Assembly: GCF_014207095.1 (NCBI RefSeq)
Contig: NZ_JACHBG010000008.1
Span: 124,001-188,000 of the forward strand
Reading direction: 5' to 3'
From: Martinezella lusitana
GTDB lineage: Bacteria; Pseudomonadota; Alphaproteobacteria; Rhizobiales; Rhizobiaceae
Length of the DNA stretch: 64,000 bases
This document shows, piece by piece, positions 32,597 to 40,926 of the stretch. The translations under genes were made by a program, and so were the position numbers. Positions within the stretch are counted from its first letter, which is position 1; every line of letters starts with the position of its first letter. The notes under the pieces were generated by a model that saw only the letters and a program-made list of their open reading frames with translations, searched no databases and was not told where the DNA came from.

Positions 32597-33306
32597 GTAC
32601 GCCCGATCAAAGCAAGGGAGGCCGCTCCCGCGACGAAGTCCTGGCCGGAGAATACGTGCTTGGCGTGCTCTCGCTGGAGGATCGGCAGAAGGTCGAGAGA
32701 CGCATGCGCAGCGACCGCCAATTCGCGGCCATCGTCAGCCGCTGGGAGCAGAATCTCTCGGAATTCAACGAGGAATACGAATCGGCAACGCCCGCGAAAG
32801 CGGTGTTTCCGAAGATCGAAAAGCGGATTTTCGGGGAGGCCGCGCTTGGCGCCCACCTGTGGAAGTCGCTCGTACTCTGGCGCTCGGTTGCCTTCGGCTC
32901 GCTGTTTCTGGCGGCCGGTGTTCTGGTCTTCGCCATTACGAACGAAGCGGGTCCCCGTCCCGTTCAGGGCAAGCAGCTCACCGCATCCCTTTCTGGCCAG
33001 AACAGCTCCGTCAATCTCCTTGCCAATTACGATGTCGCCAATGGCCGCTTGAAGGTGACGCCGGTCGCTGCCGGCAAGCCGGATGAGAAGTCGCTGGAAC
33101 TCTGGCTGATTCGCGGCAGCGATCCTGCCGAGGCTCTGGGTATCCTGCCGCAGACCGGTGAGGGCGAGATCAGCCTGCCGCCGGAGCTTCACAGCAAATT
33201 GACGGAAGGCGCGATTATCGCCATCAGCGTCGAGCCTTTCGGGGGCTCGCCGACAGGCAAACCAACGGGCAACGTAATTGCCTCCGGCACGATCCAACTG
33301 CCCTGA
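32593..33306 (+). CDS. Anti-sigma factor, RskA-like, single-pass membrane protein
   Basis: 237 residues: a cytoplasmic sigma-binding part (about 1-90; EVLAGEYVLGVLSLEDRQKVERRM), one membrane helix (about 103-122; VAFGSLFLAAGVLVFAI), and a periplasmic RskA domain (about 125-237; LELWLIRGSDPAEALGILP). It has no cysteine at all, so it is not a zinc-dependent redox anti-sigma. The start ATG 32593 overlaps the sigma stop codon, coupling the two. Family members hold the sigma at the membrane until proteolysis. Confidence 0.88.
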   Translation: MSTPDQSKGGRSRDEVLAGEYVLGVLSLEDRQKVERRMRSDRQFAAIVSRWEQNLSEFNEEYESATPAKAVFPKIEKRIFGEAALGAHLWKSLVLWRSVAFGSLFLAAGVLVFAITNEAGPRPVQGKQLTASLSGQNSSVNLLANYDVANGRLKVTPVAAGKPDEKSLELWLIRGSDPAEALGILPQTGEGEISLPPELHSKLTEGAIIAISVEPFGGSPTGKPTGNVIASGTIQLP

Positions 33307-33335
33307 CGAATTCCTCTCCAGAAAACATCATCGGC

Positions 33336-33362
33336 TGAAACTCTTCTCCATACGCCTGCGTA
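33336..33362 (+). promoter_or_regulatory. Possible ECF-sigma promoter for the fasciclin gene
   Basis: TGAAAC (33336-33341), a 17-base spacer, then CGTA (33359-33362): the GAAC/GAAAC - N16-17 - CGTA layout typical of ECF promoters. It is 51 bases ahead of the fasciclin start. A small hairpin CCCCGA-CCGA-TCGGGG (33374-33389) follows in the leader. Confidence 0.4.
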
Positions 33363-33412
33363 CCTTCCTTTGACCCCGACCGATCGGGGCAAAAAGAGGA
33401 AGAGGACAAGTC

Positions 33413-33970
33413 ATGATCAAGACCGTGATTCGCATCGGCGCGATGGCAGCAATGGTTTCGGCCGGAGCGAGCCTGGCCTACGCCAAGGACCCCATGGTGG
33501 GCGGGGCGGCGATGTACGCAAGCAAGAATATCATCCAGAATGCCGTGAATTCGAAAGACCACACGACGCTGGTCGCCGCCGTGAAGGCAGCAGGGCTTGT
33601 GGACACGCTCGAAGGCAAAGGCCCCTTCACCGTTTTCGCGCCGACCAATGAAGCCTTCAAGCAACTGCCTCCGGGCACGGTCGACACCCTGCTGAAGCCG
33701 GAGAACAACGCAACGCTGGTCAAGGTGCTGACCTGCCATGTCGTCGCCGGTGACGATATGGCCGCCGCCCTCAAGAAATGGGCGATGAGCAAGGGTGGCG
33801 AGTACGATTTGAAAACAGTCGGCGGCTGCACCATCAAGGCCATGGAAAAGGGCGGCAAGCTGACGCTGACCGACGAGGCCGGCGGCACTGCTCACATCAC
33901 CATCGCCGACGTCAAGCAGTCGAACGGCGTCATCCACGTCGTCGACAAGGTGCTGTTGCCGAAGATGTGA
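33413..33970 (+). CDS. Secreted fasciclin (FAS1) domain protein
   Basis: 185 residues: signal peptide (about 1-24, ending SLAYA) and one FAS1 domain (about 35-183) with the H1 and H2 signatures FTVFAPTNEAFKQLP and NGVIHVVDKVLLP. Exported; FAS1 domains mediate adhesion or matrix contacts, and Sinorhizobium Nex18 is a related symbiosis-relevant example by family. Position after an ECF sigma / anti-sigma pair suggests it is a member of their regulon. Confidence 0.92.
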   Translation: MIKTVIRIGAMAAMVSAGASLAYAKDPMVGGAAMYASKNIIQNAVNSKDHTTLVAAVKAAGLVDTLEGKGPFTVFAPTNEAFKQLPPGTVDTLLKPENNATLVKVLTCHVVAGDDMAAALKKWAMSKGGEYDLKTVGGCTIKAMEKGGKLTLTDEAGGTAHITIADVKQSNGVIHVVDKVLLPKM

Positions 33971-34048
33971 TCCTCCGCGGCAACACGGCCGTCGCTCTCG
34001 CCAAGCGGCATAGAGCGGCGGCCTCATCGCAGAGATTGATTTAATTGC

Positions 34049-34708
34049 TCAAACGTCGATGCCGACCGTCAGCCCAATGGCCTCGCGCAACTCCTGAAGG
34101 CCGGCGCCCTTTTCCGAGGAAGTGGCGAGAATGCCGGGATAGGCGGCCGGGCGCTTGCGGATTTTCTCCGCTGTGTCGGCGAGCAGTTTCGGCAGGCCCG
34201 CTTCCTTGATCTTGTCGGTCTTGGTGAGCACGATCTGGTAGGACACGGCGGCCTTGTCGAGCAGGTCCAGAACCTCCGCATCGTTCTTCTTGATGCCATG
34301 GCGGCTGTCGATCAGCACGTAGACGCGCTTCAGCGTCGTGCGCCCGCGCAGATAGTCGAACACCAGCTTGGTCCAGGCGTCGACCTGATCCTTCGGCGCT
34401 TCGGCATAGCCGTAGCCGGGCATGTCGACCAGCGCCATCGGCGGCAGGTCGCCGCCTTCGCCGGAAAAGCCGTCTGGAACGAAATAGTTGAGCTCCTGGG
34501 TACGCCCCGGCGTATTCGAGGTACGCGCCAGGCCCTTATGTCCGACCAGCGCATTGATCAGCGACGACTTGCCGACATTCGAGCGTCCGGCGAAGGCCAC
34601 TTCGAACGGCCCTTCCGGCGGCAGGAACTTCATCGACGGCACGCCGCGGATGAAGATCCACGGGCGCCCGAAAAGTGGCTTGTCGTCTTTTGTCGTCTGG
34701 TCGGCCAT
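34049..34708 (-). CDS. engB: Ribosome biogenesis GTP-binding protein EngB (YsxC/YihA)
   Basis: Essential-type GTPase assisting large-subunit assembly. The 219-residue form (start ATG 34708, MADQTTKDDK) contains G1 GRSNVGKSS, G2 NTPGRTQ, G3 DMPGYG and G4 TKTDK; an open frame extends 20 codons further upstream but is not conserved from memory. The gene belongs to the rpmH-rnpA-yidC-engB-argB backbone, here split from yidC by the arsenic cassette. Confidence 0.95.
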   Translation of the reverse strand: MADQTTKDDKPLFGRPWIFIRGVPSMKFLPPEGPFEVAFAGRSNVGKSSLINALVGHKGLARTSNTPGRTQELNYFVPDGFSGEGGDLPPMALVDMPGYGYAEAPKDQVDAWTKLVFDYLRGRTTLKRVYVLIDSRHGIKKNDAEVLDLLDKAAVSYQIVLTKTDKIKEAGLPKLLADTAEKIRKRPAAYPGILATSSEKGAGLQELREAIGLTVGIDV

Positions 34709-34831
34709 GCTCTCGGTCTTTTGCTTGAATGAGTGCATTGGCTTCGGGGTTTTATCCGCGAAAGTCAAGTTTTGATCGGCATTGGGCGTCGTACGCCGAG
34801 CTTCGATGCCACCTCAAAGAGTCGGTAATAG

Positions 34832-35344
34832 CTAACCGCAACACGTGACGGCATTTGCTGGCCCACAGCAAGCGGCTGCTTGAGCTTGCTCGACCAGCCA
34901 CCGGTCACGTGGCTTGCAGCTAGCCGCGCGGGGAATGAGGTCGACATGCACCGCCCCGTTACGGATAGCGGGAGCCGATGCGCAGTAGAGCTGCATCGGC
35001 TGCACCCCGTCGCTTACCTCAAAGGTCAGCCTTGCGGCACCATCGAGCTGCACGTGCTCGGAAACTTTGCGGATGATAGCGGCGAACTTGCCCGCCGGCA
35101 TATGCATGCGGTCGCCTTCCTCGATATCCCAAAGCTGCACGAAGATCTCAGCCCATGTTTCGGGGTTGGCCCCACAGTCCAGTGCCGAAAACTGCCCGGC
35201 TTTAACTTCCGTGACATGATAGCCCGGCCTCACGGGCCGGCCGTCATAGCGGAATATAAGGGGCAGATCGCGGGCTCCGGCCAAGGTCTCAAGCAGAAGG
35301 CCTAGGTTGATATCCGAAGCCAGGCTCTTGTCGATCGCGTTCAT
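34832..35344 (-). CDS. DUF6428 family protein, arsenic-cassette associated
   Basis: 170 residues recognised as DUF6428 by RPGYHVTEVKAGQFSALDCG, the W-x-E-x5-QLWD block and HMPAGKFAAIIRKV. Function unknown; the family often accompanies ars genes. The C-terminus has two Cys pairs (AACCGPANAVTCCG), which could bind As(III) or another thiophilic metal. The start 35344 has GGAG nearby. It is divergent from arsR with 42 bases between, so one operator probably controls both. Confidence 0.75.
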   Translation of the reverse strand: MNAIDKSLASDINLGLLLETLAGARDLPLIFRYDGRPVRPGYHVTEVKAGQFSALDCGANPETWAEIFVQLWDIEEGDRMHMPAGKFAAIIRKVSEHVQLDGAARLTFEVSDGVQPMQLYCASAPAIRNGAVHVDLIPRAASCKPRDRWLVEQAQAAACCGPANAVTCCG

Positions 35345-35356
35345 TTGAGGTACTCC

Positions 35357-35388
35357 ATATTTCAACATTTCAAGGATTGTTGAAATAT
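35357..35388. promoter_or_regulatory. ArsR operator overlapping the arsR start codon
   Basis: ATATTTCAAC (35357-35366) and GTTGAAATAT (35379-35388) are perfect 10-bp inverted arms with a 12-base spacer. The right arm covers the first two bases of the arsR ATG and the spacer holds its AAGGA site. Occupation by ArsR would block both arsR and the divergent DUF6428 gene. The site size and symmetry fit ArsR-family operators. Confidence 0.75.
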
Positions 35389-35740
35389 GGATGAAGGTCA
35401 AGCCCTCGCTTCATTCGGCGCACTCTCTCAGGAGACCCGTCTGCAGATCGTTCGCATGCTCGTCGTTGCCGGTCCTGATGGCATGGCTGCGGGCGCGATT
35501 GCAGAGAAGCTCGACGTATCGCCCTCGAATGTCTCGTTCCACCTGAAGGAATTGGATCGGGCCGGCCTCATTGGCCAGCAACGGGAATCCCGCTCTATCG
35601 TCTACACCGCCAACTTCCATGTGCTCGGAGGTCTCGTCCGCTTCCTGATGGAAGACTGCTGCGCGGGGCACCCGGAGGTCTGCGCGTCGGCGACGCAAGT
35701 CGCTGCCTGCTGTGCACCCGCTGCGAGAAACGTTCCATGA
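35387..35740 (+). CDS. arsR: ArsR-family transcriptional repressor
   Basis: 117 residues: a winged helix (about 8-85; MAAGAIAEKLDVSPSNVSFHLKELDRAGLI) and a Cys-rich tail with EDCCAGHPEVC and AACCAP. The classical alpha-3 ELCVC arsenite site is absent, so As(III) sensing would use the C-terminal cysteines, a variant known in some ArsR proteins. It starts the arsR-aqpS-arsC-MFS operon and should repress itself through the operator at its start codon. Confidence 0.9.
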   Translation: MDEGQALASFGALSQETRLQIVRMLVVAGPDGMAAGAIAEKLDVSPSNVSFHLKELDRAGLIGQQRESRSIVYTANFHVLGGLVRFLMEDCCAGHPEVCASATQVAACCAPAARNVP

Positions 35741-35765
35741 ACATGCTGATCTCGGGCTTGAAGCC

Positions 35766-36467
35766 ATGACATCTTTTCCGCTTTCGCGCCGCCTTGTCTC
35801 GGAGGCCTTGGGCGCGAGCCTTCTGGTTACGACGGTCGTCGGTTCGGGCATGATGGCGGACAGGCTGACGACCGATGCGGCGCTTGCGCTGCTCGCCAAT
35901 ACGTTGCCTACGGGTGCGATACTTATCGTGCTGATCATCGTCCTGGGGCCGATATCCGGCGCTCACTTCAACCCGGTCGTATCGCTGGCCTTCACGCTGC
36001 GCCGCGAGCTGACCGCCATGTCGGCTTTGGGCTATATCGTTGCGCAGATCCTCGGCGGCATTGCCGGAACATTCCTTGCGCATGCCATGTTCGAACTGCC
36101 GTTGTTGCAGGCGTCGACGACCATTCGCAGCGGCGGCGCGCAATGGCTGGCCGAGGTGACGGCCACGTTCGGCCTTGTTTTCGTCATCCTCGCGGGCCGG
36201 CGGTTTCGCACCGACGCCGTGTCATGGCTGGTTGGCCTCTATATCACGGCTGCATACTGGTTTTCAGCTTCCACCTCTTTCGCCAATCCGGCTGTCGCAA
36301 TCGCCCGCGCACTGACGAACACCTTCGCCGGCATTCGTCCTGTCGATCTGCCGGGTTTTATTGTCGCGGAAGTCCTCGGTGCATTGCTGGCGGTATTGCT
36401 TGTCAGCTGGCTGCTGATGGAAGCCAGCGATCCTCAACCTCTTGCTGAAACGGAAACCGCCCCATGA
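35766..36467 (+). CDS. aqpS: Aquaglyceroporin AqpS, arsenite channel
   Basis: MIP-family channel of 233 residues with six hydrophobic helices and two pore motifs, the first in GAHFNPVVSLAF (NPV instead of NPA) and the second in FANPAVAIARALTN. In Sinorhizobium, AqpS in the ars operon lets As(III) formed by ArsC leave down its gradient, replacing ArsB. ATG 35766 is chosen (MTSFPLSRR). It overlaps arsC by four bases. Confidence 0.88.
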   Translation: MTSFPLSRRLVSEALGASLLVTTVVGSGMMADRLTTDAALALLANTLPTGAILIVLIIVLGPISGAHFNPVVSLAFTLRRELTAMSALGYIVAQILGGIAGTFLAHAMFELPLLQASTTIRSGGAQWLAEVTATFGLVFVILAGRRFRTDAVSWLVGLYITAAYWFSASTSFANPAVAIARALTNTFAGIRPVDLPGFIVAEVLGALLAVLLVSWLLMEASDPQPLAETETAP

Positions 36468-36892
36468 CCACGGATGTTACAATCTACCACAATCCCGATT
36501 GCGGCACTTCGCGCAACACGCTGGCGATGATCCGCAATGCCGGTATCGAGCCGACCGTCATCGAATATTTGCGCAATCCGCCAACTCGGGATGATCTCGT
36601 CAAGATGATTGCCGATGCGGGTTTGACTGTTCGGCAGGCGATCCGCGAAAAGGGCACGCCCTATGCCGAGCTCGGCCTCCACAATCCGGACTTGACCGAT
36701 GCCCAATTGCTTGATGCCATGTTGAAGGATCCGATCCTGATCAACCGCCCCTTCGTCGTCACTCCCATGGGCACGCGTCTGGCCCGGCCTTCGGAAATCG
36801 TCCTGGATATCCTACCTGATACGCATAGAGGCCCGTTCGCCAAAGAAGATGGCGAGCGGGTTCTCGGCGCTGACGGCAAGCGCCTTGTCTGA
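36464..36892 (+). CDS. arsC: Arsenate reductase (glutaredoxin type)
   Basis: Reduces As(V) to As(III) with glutathione and glutaredoxin. The 142 residues have the active-site CGTSRNT (the Cys attacks arsenate), the ILINRPFVVT block and RPSEIVLDILPD. The start overlaps the aqpS stop (ATGA). Its 3' end overlaps the next gene by 44 bases. A paralogue lies at 22.2 kb. Confidence 0.93.
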   Translation: MTTDVTIYHNPDCGTSRNTLAMIRNAGIEPTVIEYLRNPPTRDDLVKMIADAGLTVRQAIREKGTPYAELGLHNPDLTDAQLLDAMLKDPILINRPFVVTPMGTRLARPSEIVLDILPDTHRGPFAKEDGERVLGADGKRLV

Positions 36893-38069
36893 ACGGGTGC
36901 CACTTCTTGCCGTGCTCGCGCTCGGCGTCACGCAGATCATTGGATACGGTACCCTCTATTACAGCTTCAGCATCCTCGCGCCTAATATGGCCGCGCAGTT
37001 CGCATGGTCGAGCGAATGGGTTTTCGGCGCGCTGTCGGCCGCGCTTCTGATTGGCGGCCTCACTGCCCCATGGCTGGGCGTGCTGTTCGACAGGATCGGC
37101 GCCGCCCGGGTGATGACGATCGGCTCCTTCGCGGCGGCTGTCGCTCTGGCCGCCTGTGCCCTTGCGCCCAACAAGGCAGCCTACGTCGCAGCACTTGTTG
37201 CGATCGAAGCTTCCGCCAATCTGGTCCAGTATGGCGCGGCCTTTGCGCTGCTCGTGCAAATCCGACCGCAGGTCGCCTCCCGCAGTATCGCCTATCTGAC
37301 GCTGATCGGTGGATTTGCCTCGACAATCTTCTGGCCGATAACCACGGCACTTCATGCGCATCTCACATGGCAGAACGTCTATTTGGTTTTCGCCGTCCTC
37401 AACCTCTGTATCTGCCTGCCAATCCACGCCTGGTTGTCGCGTCAGGGAACCATGCACCGGGCGAGGGCATCGACCGTCGCCCCGCTTGTCGAGGGTGTGT
37501 TGCCACCTGCTCGCCGTCGCCTTGGCTTTGCGATCATGGTTACGGGTTTTTCGCTGATGTCGCTCGTCAGTTCGGCTATTCTGGTGCATCTGGTGCATCT
37601 GGTGCCGCTACTGTCCGGTCTCGGTCTTGGCGCGACCGCCGCTCTCGTAGGGACGCTCTTCGGCCCGTCGCAGGTCGGCAGCCGCCTCGCCAATATGGTG
37701 TTCGGCAAGAACCTGCCCGCCCTCCATCTGGCCGTGATCTCTTCGACGCTGATTCCGGGTGGAGTGCTGGTGCTTCTGCTTTCGGCTCCCTCCGTGCCCG
37801 GCGCCATGGCCTTCGCGATGATCTTCGGCATGGGCAACGGCCTCCTCAGTATCGTCACCGGGACGCTGCCTCTGCATCTTTTCGGCAGTGACGGCTACGG
37901 GAAGCTTCAGGGGAAGATGATGGCGGCGCGGCTGACCCTTTCAGCTTTTGCCCCGTTCATCCTGGCCTTCGCTATGGAGAACATCGGCATCACGCCCTCA
38001 GTCGCCGTCACGGCCGCTCTGGGCGGGCTTTCCATCGTTGCCCTATTCTCCATCGCTGCGTTGCGATGA
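36849..38069 (+). CDS. MFS transporter of the arsenic cassette
   Basis: About 406 residues with 12 predicted membrane helices and the MFS loop LGVLFDRIGAARVMTIG after helix 2. The ATG at 36849 lies within arsC, so translation is coupled; a later start is possible. MFS proteins in rhizobial ars operons include ArsK-type exporters of trivalent arsenic; membership here is inferred from position only. The cassette thus offers two exit routes, channel and transporter. Confidence 0.8.
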   Translation: MASGFSALTASALSERVPLLAVLALGVTQIIGYGTLYYSFSILAPNMAAQFAWSSEWVFGALSAALLIGGLTAPWLGVLFDRIGAARVMTIGSFAAAVALAACALAPNKAAYVAALVAIEASANLVQYGAAFALLVQIRPQVASRSIAYLTLIGGFASTIFWPITTALHAHLTWQNVYLVFAVLNLCICLPIHAWLSRQGTMHRARASTVAPLVEGVLPPARRRLGFAIMVTGFSLMSLVSSAILVHLVHLVPLLSGLGLGATAALVGTLFGPSQVGSRLANMVFGKNLPALHLAVISSTLIPGGVLVLLLSAPSVPGAMAFAMIFGMGNGLLSIVTGTLPLHLFGSDGYGKLQGKMMAARLTLSAFAPFILAFAMENIGITPSVAVTAALGGLSIVALFSIAALR

Positions 38070-38130
38070 CCGTTGTGGGCGGCGCATTAATGCCGGAGTT
38101 CCCGTCGGTCGCACCTGCTGCCAAATAACG

Positions 38131-38156
38131 AAAAGCCCCGCCGAAGCGGGGCTTTT
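38131..38156. terminator. Bidirectional terminator between the arsenic cassette and yidC
   Basis: AAAAGCCCCGC-CGAA-GCGGGGCTTTT: a perfect 11-bp stem with A and T runs on either side, serving the converging MFS and yidC genes. Confidence 0.92.
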
Positions 38157-38160
38157 GCAT

Positions 38161-39966
38161 TTATTTCGATGGCGCCGGTTTTCGTTTGAAGAGGCCCTTC
38201 AGATTGTCGAAGAGCTCTACCTTCACACCATGGCGCTTCATGATGATCGACTGCTGGATCACCGAGAGGGTGTTGTTCCAGGCCCAGTAGATCACGAGGC
38301 CGGCCGGGAAGCTTGCCAGCATGAACATGAATACCAGCGGCATCCAGTTAAAGATCATCGCCTGGGTTGGGTCCGGCGGCGTCGGGTTCATGCGCATCTG
38401 GAAGAACATGGTAACGCCCATGATCAGCGGCCAGACGCCGAGATGCAGGAAGGTCGGAGCCGCAAAGGGCAGCAGGCCGAAGAGGTTGACGATCGACGTC
38501 GGATCTGGAGCGGAAAGGTCCTGAATCCAGCCGAAGAACGCCGCGTGACGCATCTCGATGGTGATGTAGATCACCTTGTAGAGCGAGAAGAAGATCGGGA
38601 TCTGCAGGAGCACCGGCCAGCAGCCCGCGATCGGATTGATCTTCTCTTCCTTGTAAAGCTGCATGGTCGCCTGCTGCAGGCCCATGCGGTCGTCGCCGAA
38701 CTTCGCCTTCAGCTCCTCCATCTTCGGCTGCATGCGCTTCATGTTCGCCATGGAGGCATATTGCCGGCTGGCGAGCGGGAAGAAGAGCGCCTTGACGACG
38801 ATGGTCGTGCAGAGGATGGCGACGCCGAAATTACCGAAGAAGCGGAAGAAGAAATCCATCAGCTTGAACATCGGCTTGGTGATGAAATAGAACCAGCCCC
38901 AGTCGATCAGGCGGTCGAAGCGCGGGATCGAATAGCTGGTTTCATAGCGATCGATGACCGGAACTTCCTTGGCGCCGGCGAAGACGAGGTTCTTCAGCTC
39001 GATCGACTGGCTGGGAGCGACCGTGATCGCATCCTGCTTGTAATCGGCCTGATAACGTGGCGTGCCGTCGGCGAAATGCGAGAAGCGGGCGTCATAGGCC
39101 GTCGACTGCGGCGGCACGACGGTTGCGGCCCAGTACTTGTCGGTCATGCCGAGCCAGCCGCCGGTCGACTTTGCCGGTGTCGTTGCTTCCTTCTCGGTCG
39201 AGGCATATTTGGTCTCGATCAGGCCATCGTCGCCAATAACGCCGATGAAGCCTTCGTGCAGAACGTATGCGGAGGGCGTCTCAGGCTTGTTGTAGCGCGT
39301 AACGCGGCCATAGCTCGACAGAGAAACCGGAGCCTGGCTGCTGTTGGCGATCTTGTCGGTGATCGTGAACATATAGCGATCGTCGACGGAGATCGTGCGC
39401 GAGAAGGTGACGCCCTTGTCGTTGGTATAGGACAGCGTGACCGGCGTCTTATCCGTCAGCTTGTCGCCGCCTGCGAGCTTCCACACGGTCGAAGGACCGG
39501 GAACCGCGCCGGTCGCGTCGTTGCCGACATAGCCGAGTTCGGTGAAGTAGCCGTCCTTGGTGTCGGCAGGGCTGAACAGCGTGATGATCGGGCTGCTCTT
39601 GTCGACGGTCTCGTGATAGCTCTTCAGACGCAGGTCATCGAGGCGAGCGCCTTCCAGGTTGATGGAACCGGCAAGCGCGGGCGTATCGATGACAACGCGC
39701 GAGGCTGCAGTCTTTTCGACCGACTGCTCACGGGTAAGGACCGTCGACGTCGTCTGGCCGTTTGCCGGCAGCGCACCGTTCACTGCGGTCCCTGCGGCCG
39801 GAGACTGGGTCGTCTGAGCCTGCTGGGTCTGCTGATGCTGCTTGGCGGCCTGTTCGGCCTGGCGCTGCGCCTCAAGGCGCGGGTTCATATAGAAAAACTG
39901 CCAGCCGAGAACAATCAGCACGGACAGTGCAATTGCTATGAAGTAATTGCGGTTGTTTTCCATCAT
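38161..39966 (-). CDS. yidC: Membrane protein insertase YidC
   Basis: Inserts and folds inner-membrane proteins with or without SecYEG. The 601 residues have an N-terminal helix (about 7-24), a Gln/Thr-rich linker, the large periplasmic domain (about 60-350) and the conserved five-helix core (about 360-580) with AGCWPVLLQIPIFFSLYKV and a basic tail. The start overlaps the rnpA stop by four bases. Confidence 0.97.
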   Translation of the reverse strand: MMENNRNYFIAIALSVLIVLGWQFFYMNPRLEAQRQAEQAAKQHQQTQQAQTTQSPAAGTAVNGALPANGQTTSTVLTREQSVEKTAASRVVIDTPALAGSINLEGARLDDLRLKSYHETVDKSSPIITLFSPADTKDGYFTELGYVGNDATGAVPGPSTVWKLAGGDKLTDKTPVTLSYTNDKGVTFSRTISVDDRYMFTITDKIANSSQAPVSLSSYGRVTRYNKPETPSAYVLHEGFIGVIGDDGLIETKYASTEKEATTPAKSTGGWLGMTDKYWAATVVPPQSTAYDARFSHFADGTPRYQADYKQDAITVAPSQSIELKNLVFAGAKEVPVIDRYETSYSIPRFDRLIDWGWFYFITKPMFKLMDFFFRFFGNFGVAILCTTIVVKALFFPLASRQYASMANMKRMQPKMEELKAKFGDDRMGLQQATMQLYKEEKINPIAGCWPVLLQIPIFFSLYKVIYITIEMRHAAFFGWIQDLSAPDPTSIVNLFGLLPFAAPTFLHLGVWPLIMGVTMFFQMRMNPTPPDPTQAMIFNWMPLVFMFMLASFPAGLVIYWAWNNTLSVIQQSIIMKRHGVKVELFDNLKGLFKRKPAPSK

Positions 39967-40364
39967 ACTTTCCTGGAGCGGTCCGTTTCCGACCGCCGAT
40001 GTTTCGGCCTGTTTTCGATGCGGCTTACGAGTTCGCTTGCCAGTTTTTCGAAAGGTGCGGTCAGCACATCGCGCCGCGCGACAACCACATAGTCGTGTCC
40101 GGGCTGCATTGCAAACCCGGCATGAAGACGCACGGCTTCTTTCAGCCTGCGCCGCATGCGATTGCGCTCCACTGCGTTGCCATGTTTTTTGGTAACAGTA
40201 AAACCAACGCGGGGGTCGGCGTCGGCAAGCTTGCGGTCCAGCATCTCTAGGAGAAAGAAGCCGCCCTTGCGCTTCTCGCCTTCACGGACTGCAAGAAACT
40301 GCGGCCGGCTTTTCAGCCGCCCGACAGTCTTTTTGGGTCGTTCATTCGTCAATTTGCCCGCCAT
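39963..40364 (-). CDS. rnpA: Ribonuclease P protein component
   Basis: Protein subunit of RNase P, which trims tRNA 5' leaders. 133 residues with the RNR signature region in AVERNRMRRRLKEAVR and DYVVVARRDV. The first codons (MAGKL) precede a possible TTG start at residue 5. It is 26 bases after rpmH and overlaps yidC by four bases, the classical order. Confidence 0.95.
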   Translation of the reverse strand: MAGKLTNERPKKTVGRLKSRPQFLAVREGEKRKGGFFLLEMLDRKLADADPRVGFTVTKKHGNAVERNRMRRRLKEAVRLHAGFAMQPGHDYVVVARRDVLTAPFEKLASELVSRIENRPKHRRSETDRSRKV

Positions 40365-40389
40365 CCTGGATCATCGGGCACTTCGGCCG

Positions 40390-40524
40390 TTAGGCCGAAA
40401 GACGCTTGCGGCCGCGGTTACGGCGAGCGGAAAGAACCGCACGGCCGCCCTTGGTAGCCATACGGGCACGGAAGCCGTGACGACGCTTGCGAACAAGCTT
40501 GGATGGTTGATAGGTACGCTTCAT
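40390..40524 (-). CDS. rpmH: 50S ribosomal protein L34
   Basis: 44-residue very basic ribosomal protein, MKRTYQPSKLVRKRRHGF... ending RGRKRLSA, complete and canonical. It heads the rpmH-rnpA-yidC operon and has a good sigma-70 promoter about 125 bases upstream. Confidence 0.97.
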   Translation of the reverse strand: MKRTYQPSKLVRKRRHGFRARMATKGGRAVLSARRNRGRKRLSA

Positions 40525-40926
40525 TTATTTAAACACCGCGGAGTGCGGCCCTTCTTGAGCTTTGCTTCAATAGCAAGGAGCGTTGTTGATTATGACGAAC
40601 GGACTTGGCCCGCAAATGCAGGCTCCATGACCGAACGTGCGCGGGCTTATAAGGATCGAGGCCCCTAAAGTCAATTATACCGGCGCAGATTCCTTGAAAT
40701 CCGGGATTTCCGCCTGTTGACGCAGCATCCCGACAGCGTCGGGTCGATTGACGGCGCGCGCACAGAAATATTCGAAAATGCTGAAATAGGACGAAAGAAC
40801 AAGTATTGATCCACGCATTTTGACTAAAATTGCAGCAAGATAACATTAATGAATTTGGCCGATATCTGGATCCTACTGGCAAAACTCGCCCATTTCCGGC
40901 GATGCTGACGGCCTTTGGGGGATATC
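40525..40926. other. 402-bp intergenic region between rpmH and a chemoreceptor
   Basis: Holds the leftward rpmH promoter, a small stem CCCGAC-AGC-GTCGGG (40729-40743), and an A/T-rich stretch with TTGACT (40821-40826) and TAACAT (40842-40847) that could be a weak rightward promoter for the chemoreceptor gene. I see no open frame or RNA gene; dnaA, often near rpmH in other bacteria, is not here. Confidence 0.6.
40647..40674 (-). promoter_or_regulatory. Sigma-70 promoter of rpmH-rnpA-yidC
   Basis: On the minus strand TTGACT (40674-40669), a 16-base spacer, then TTATAA (40652-40647). Both boxes are near consensus, as expected for a ribosomal-protein gene. Confidence 0.7.

Noticed and set aside
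37948..40092. A 714-codon open frame on the plus strand opposite yidC
   Set aside because: It lies antisense to the canonical yidC and rnpA genes; its amino-acid composition (Arg, His, Asp, Glu, Leu rich, no domains) is the usual shadow of a GC-rich gene.
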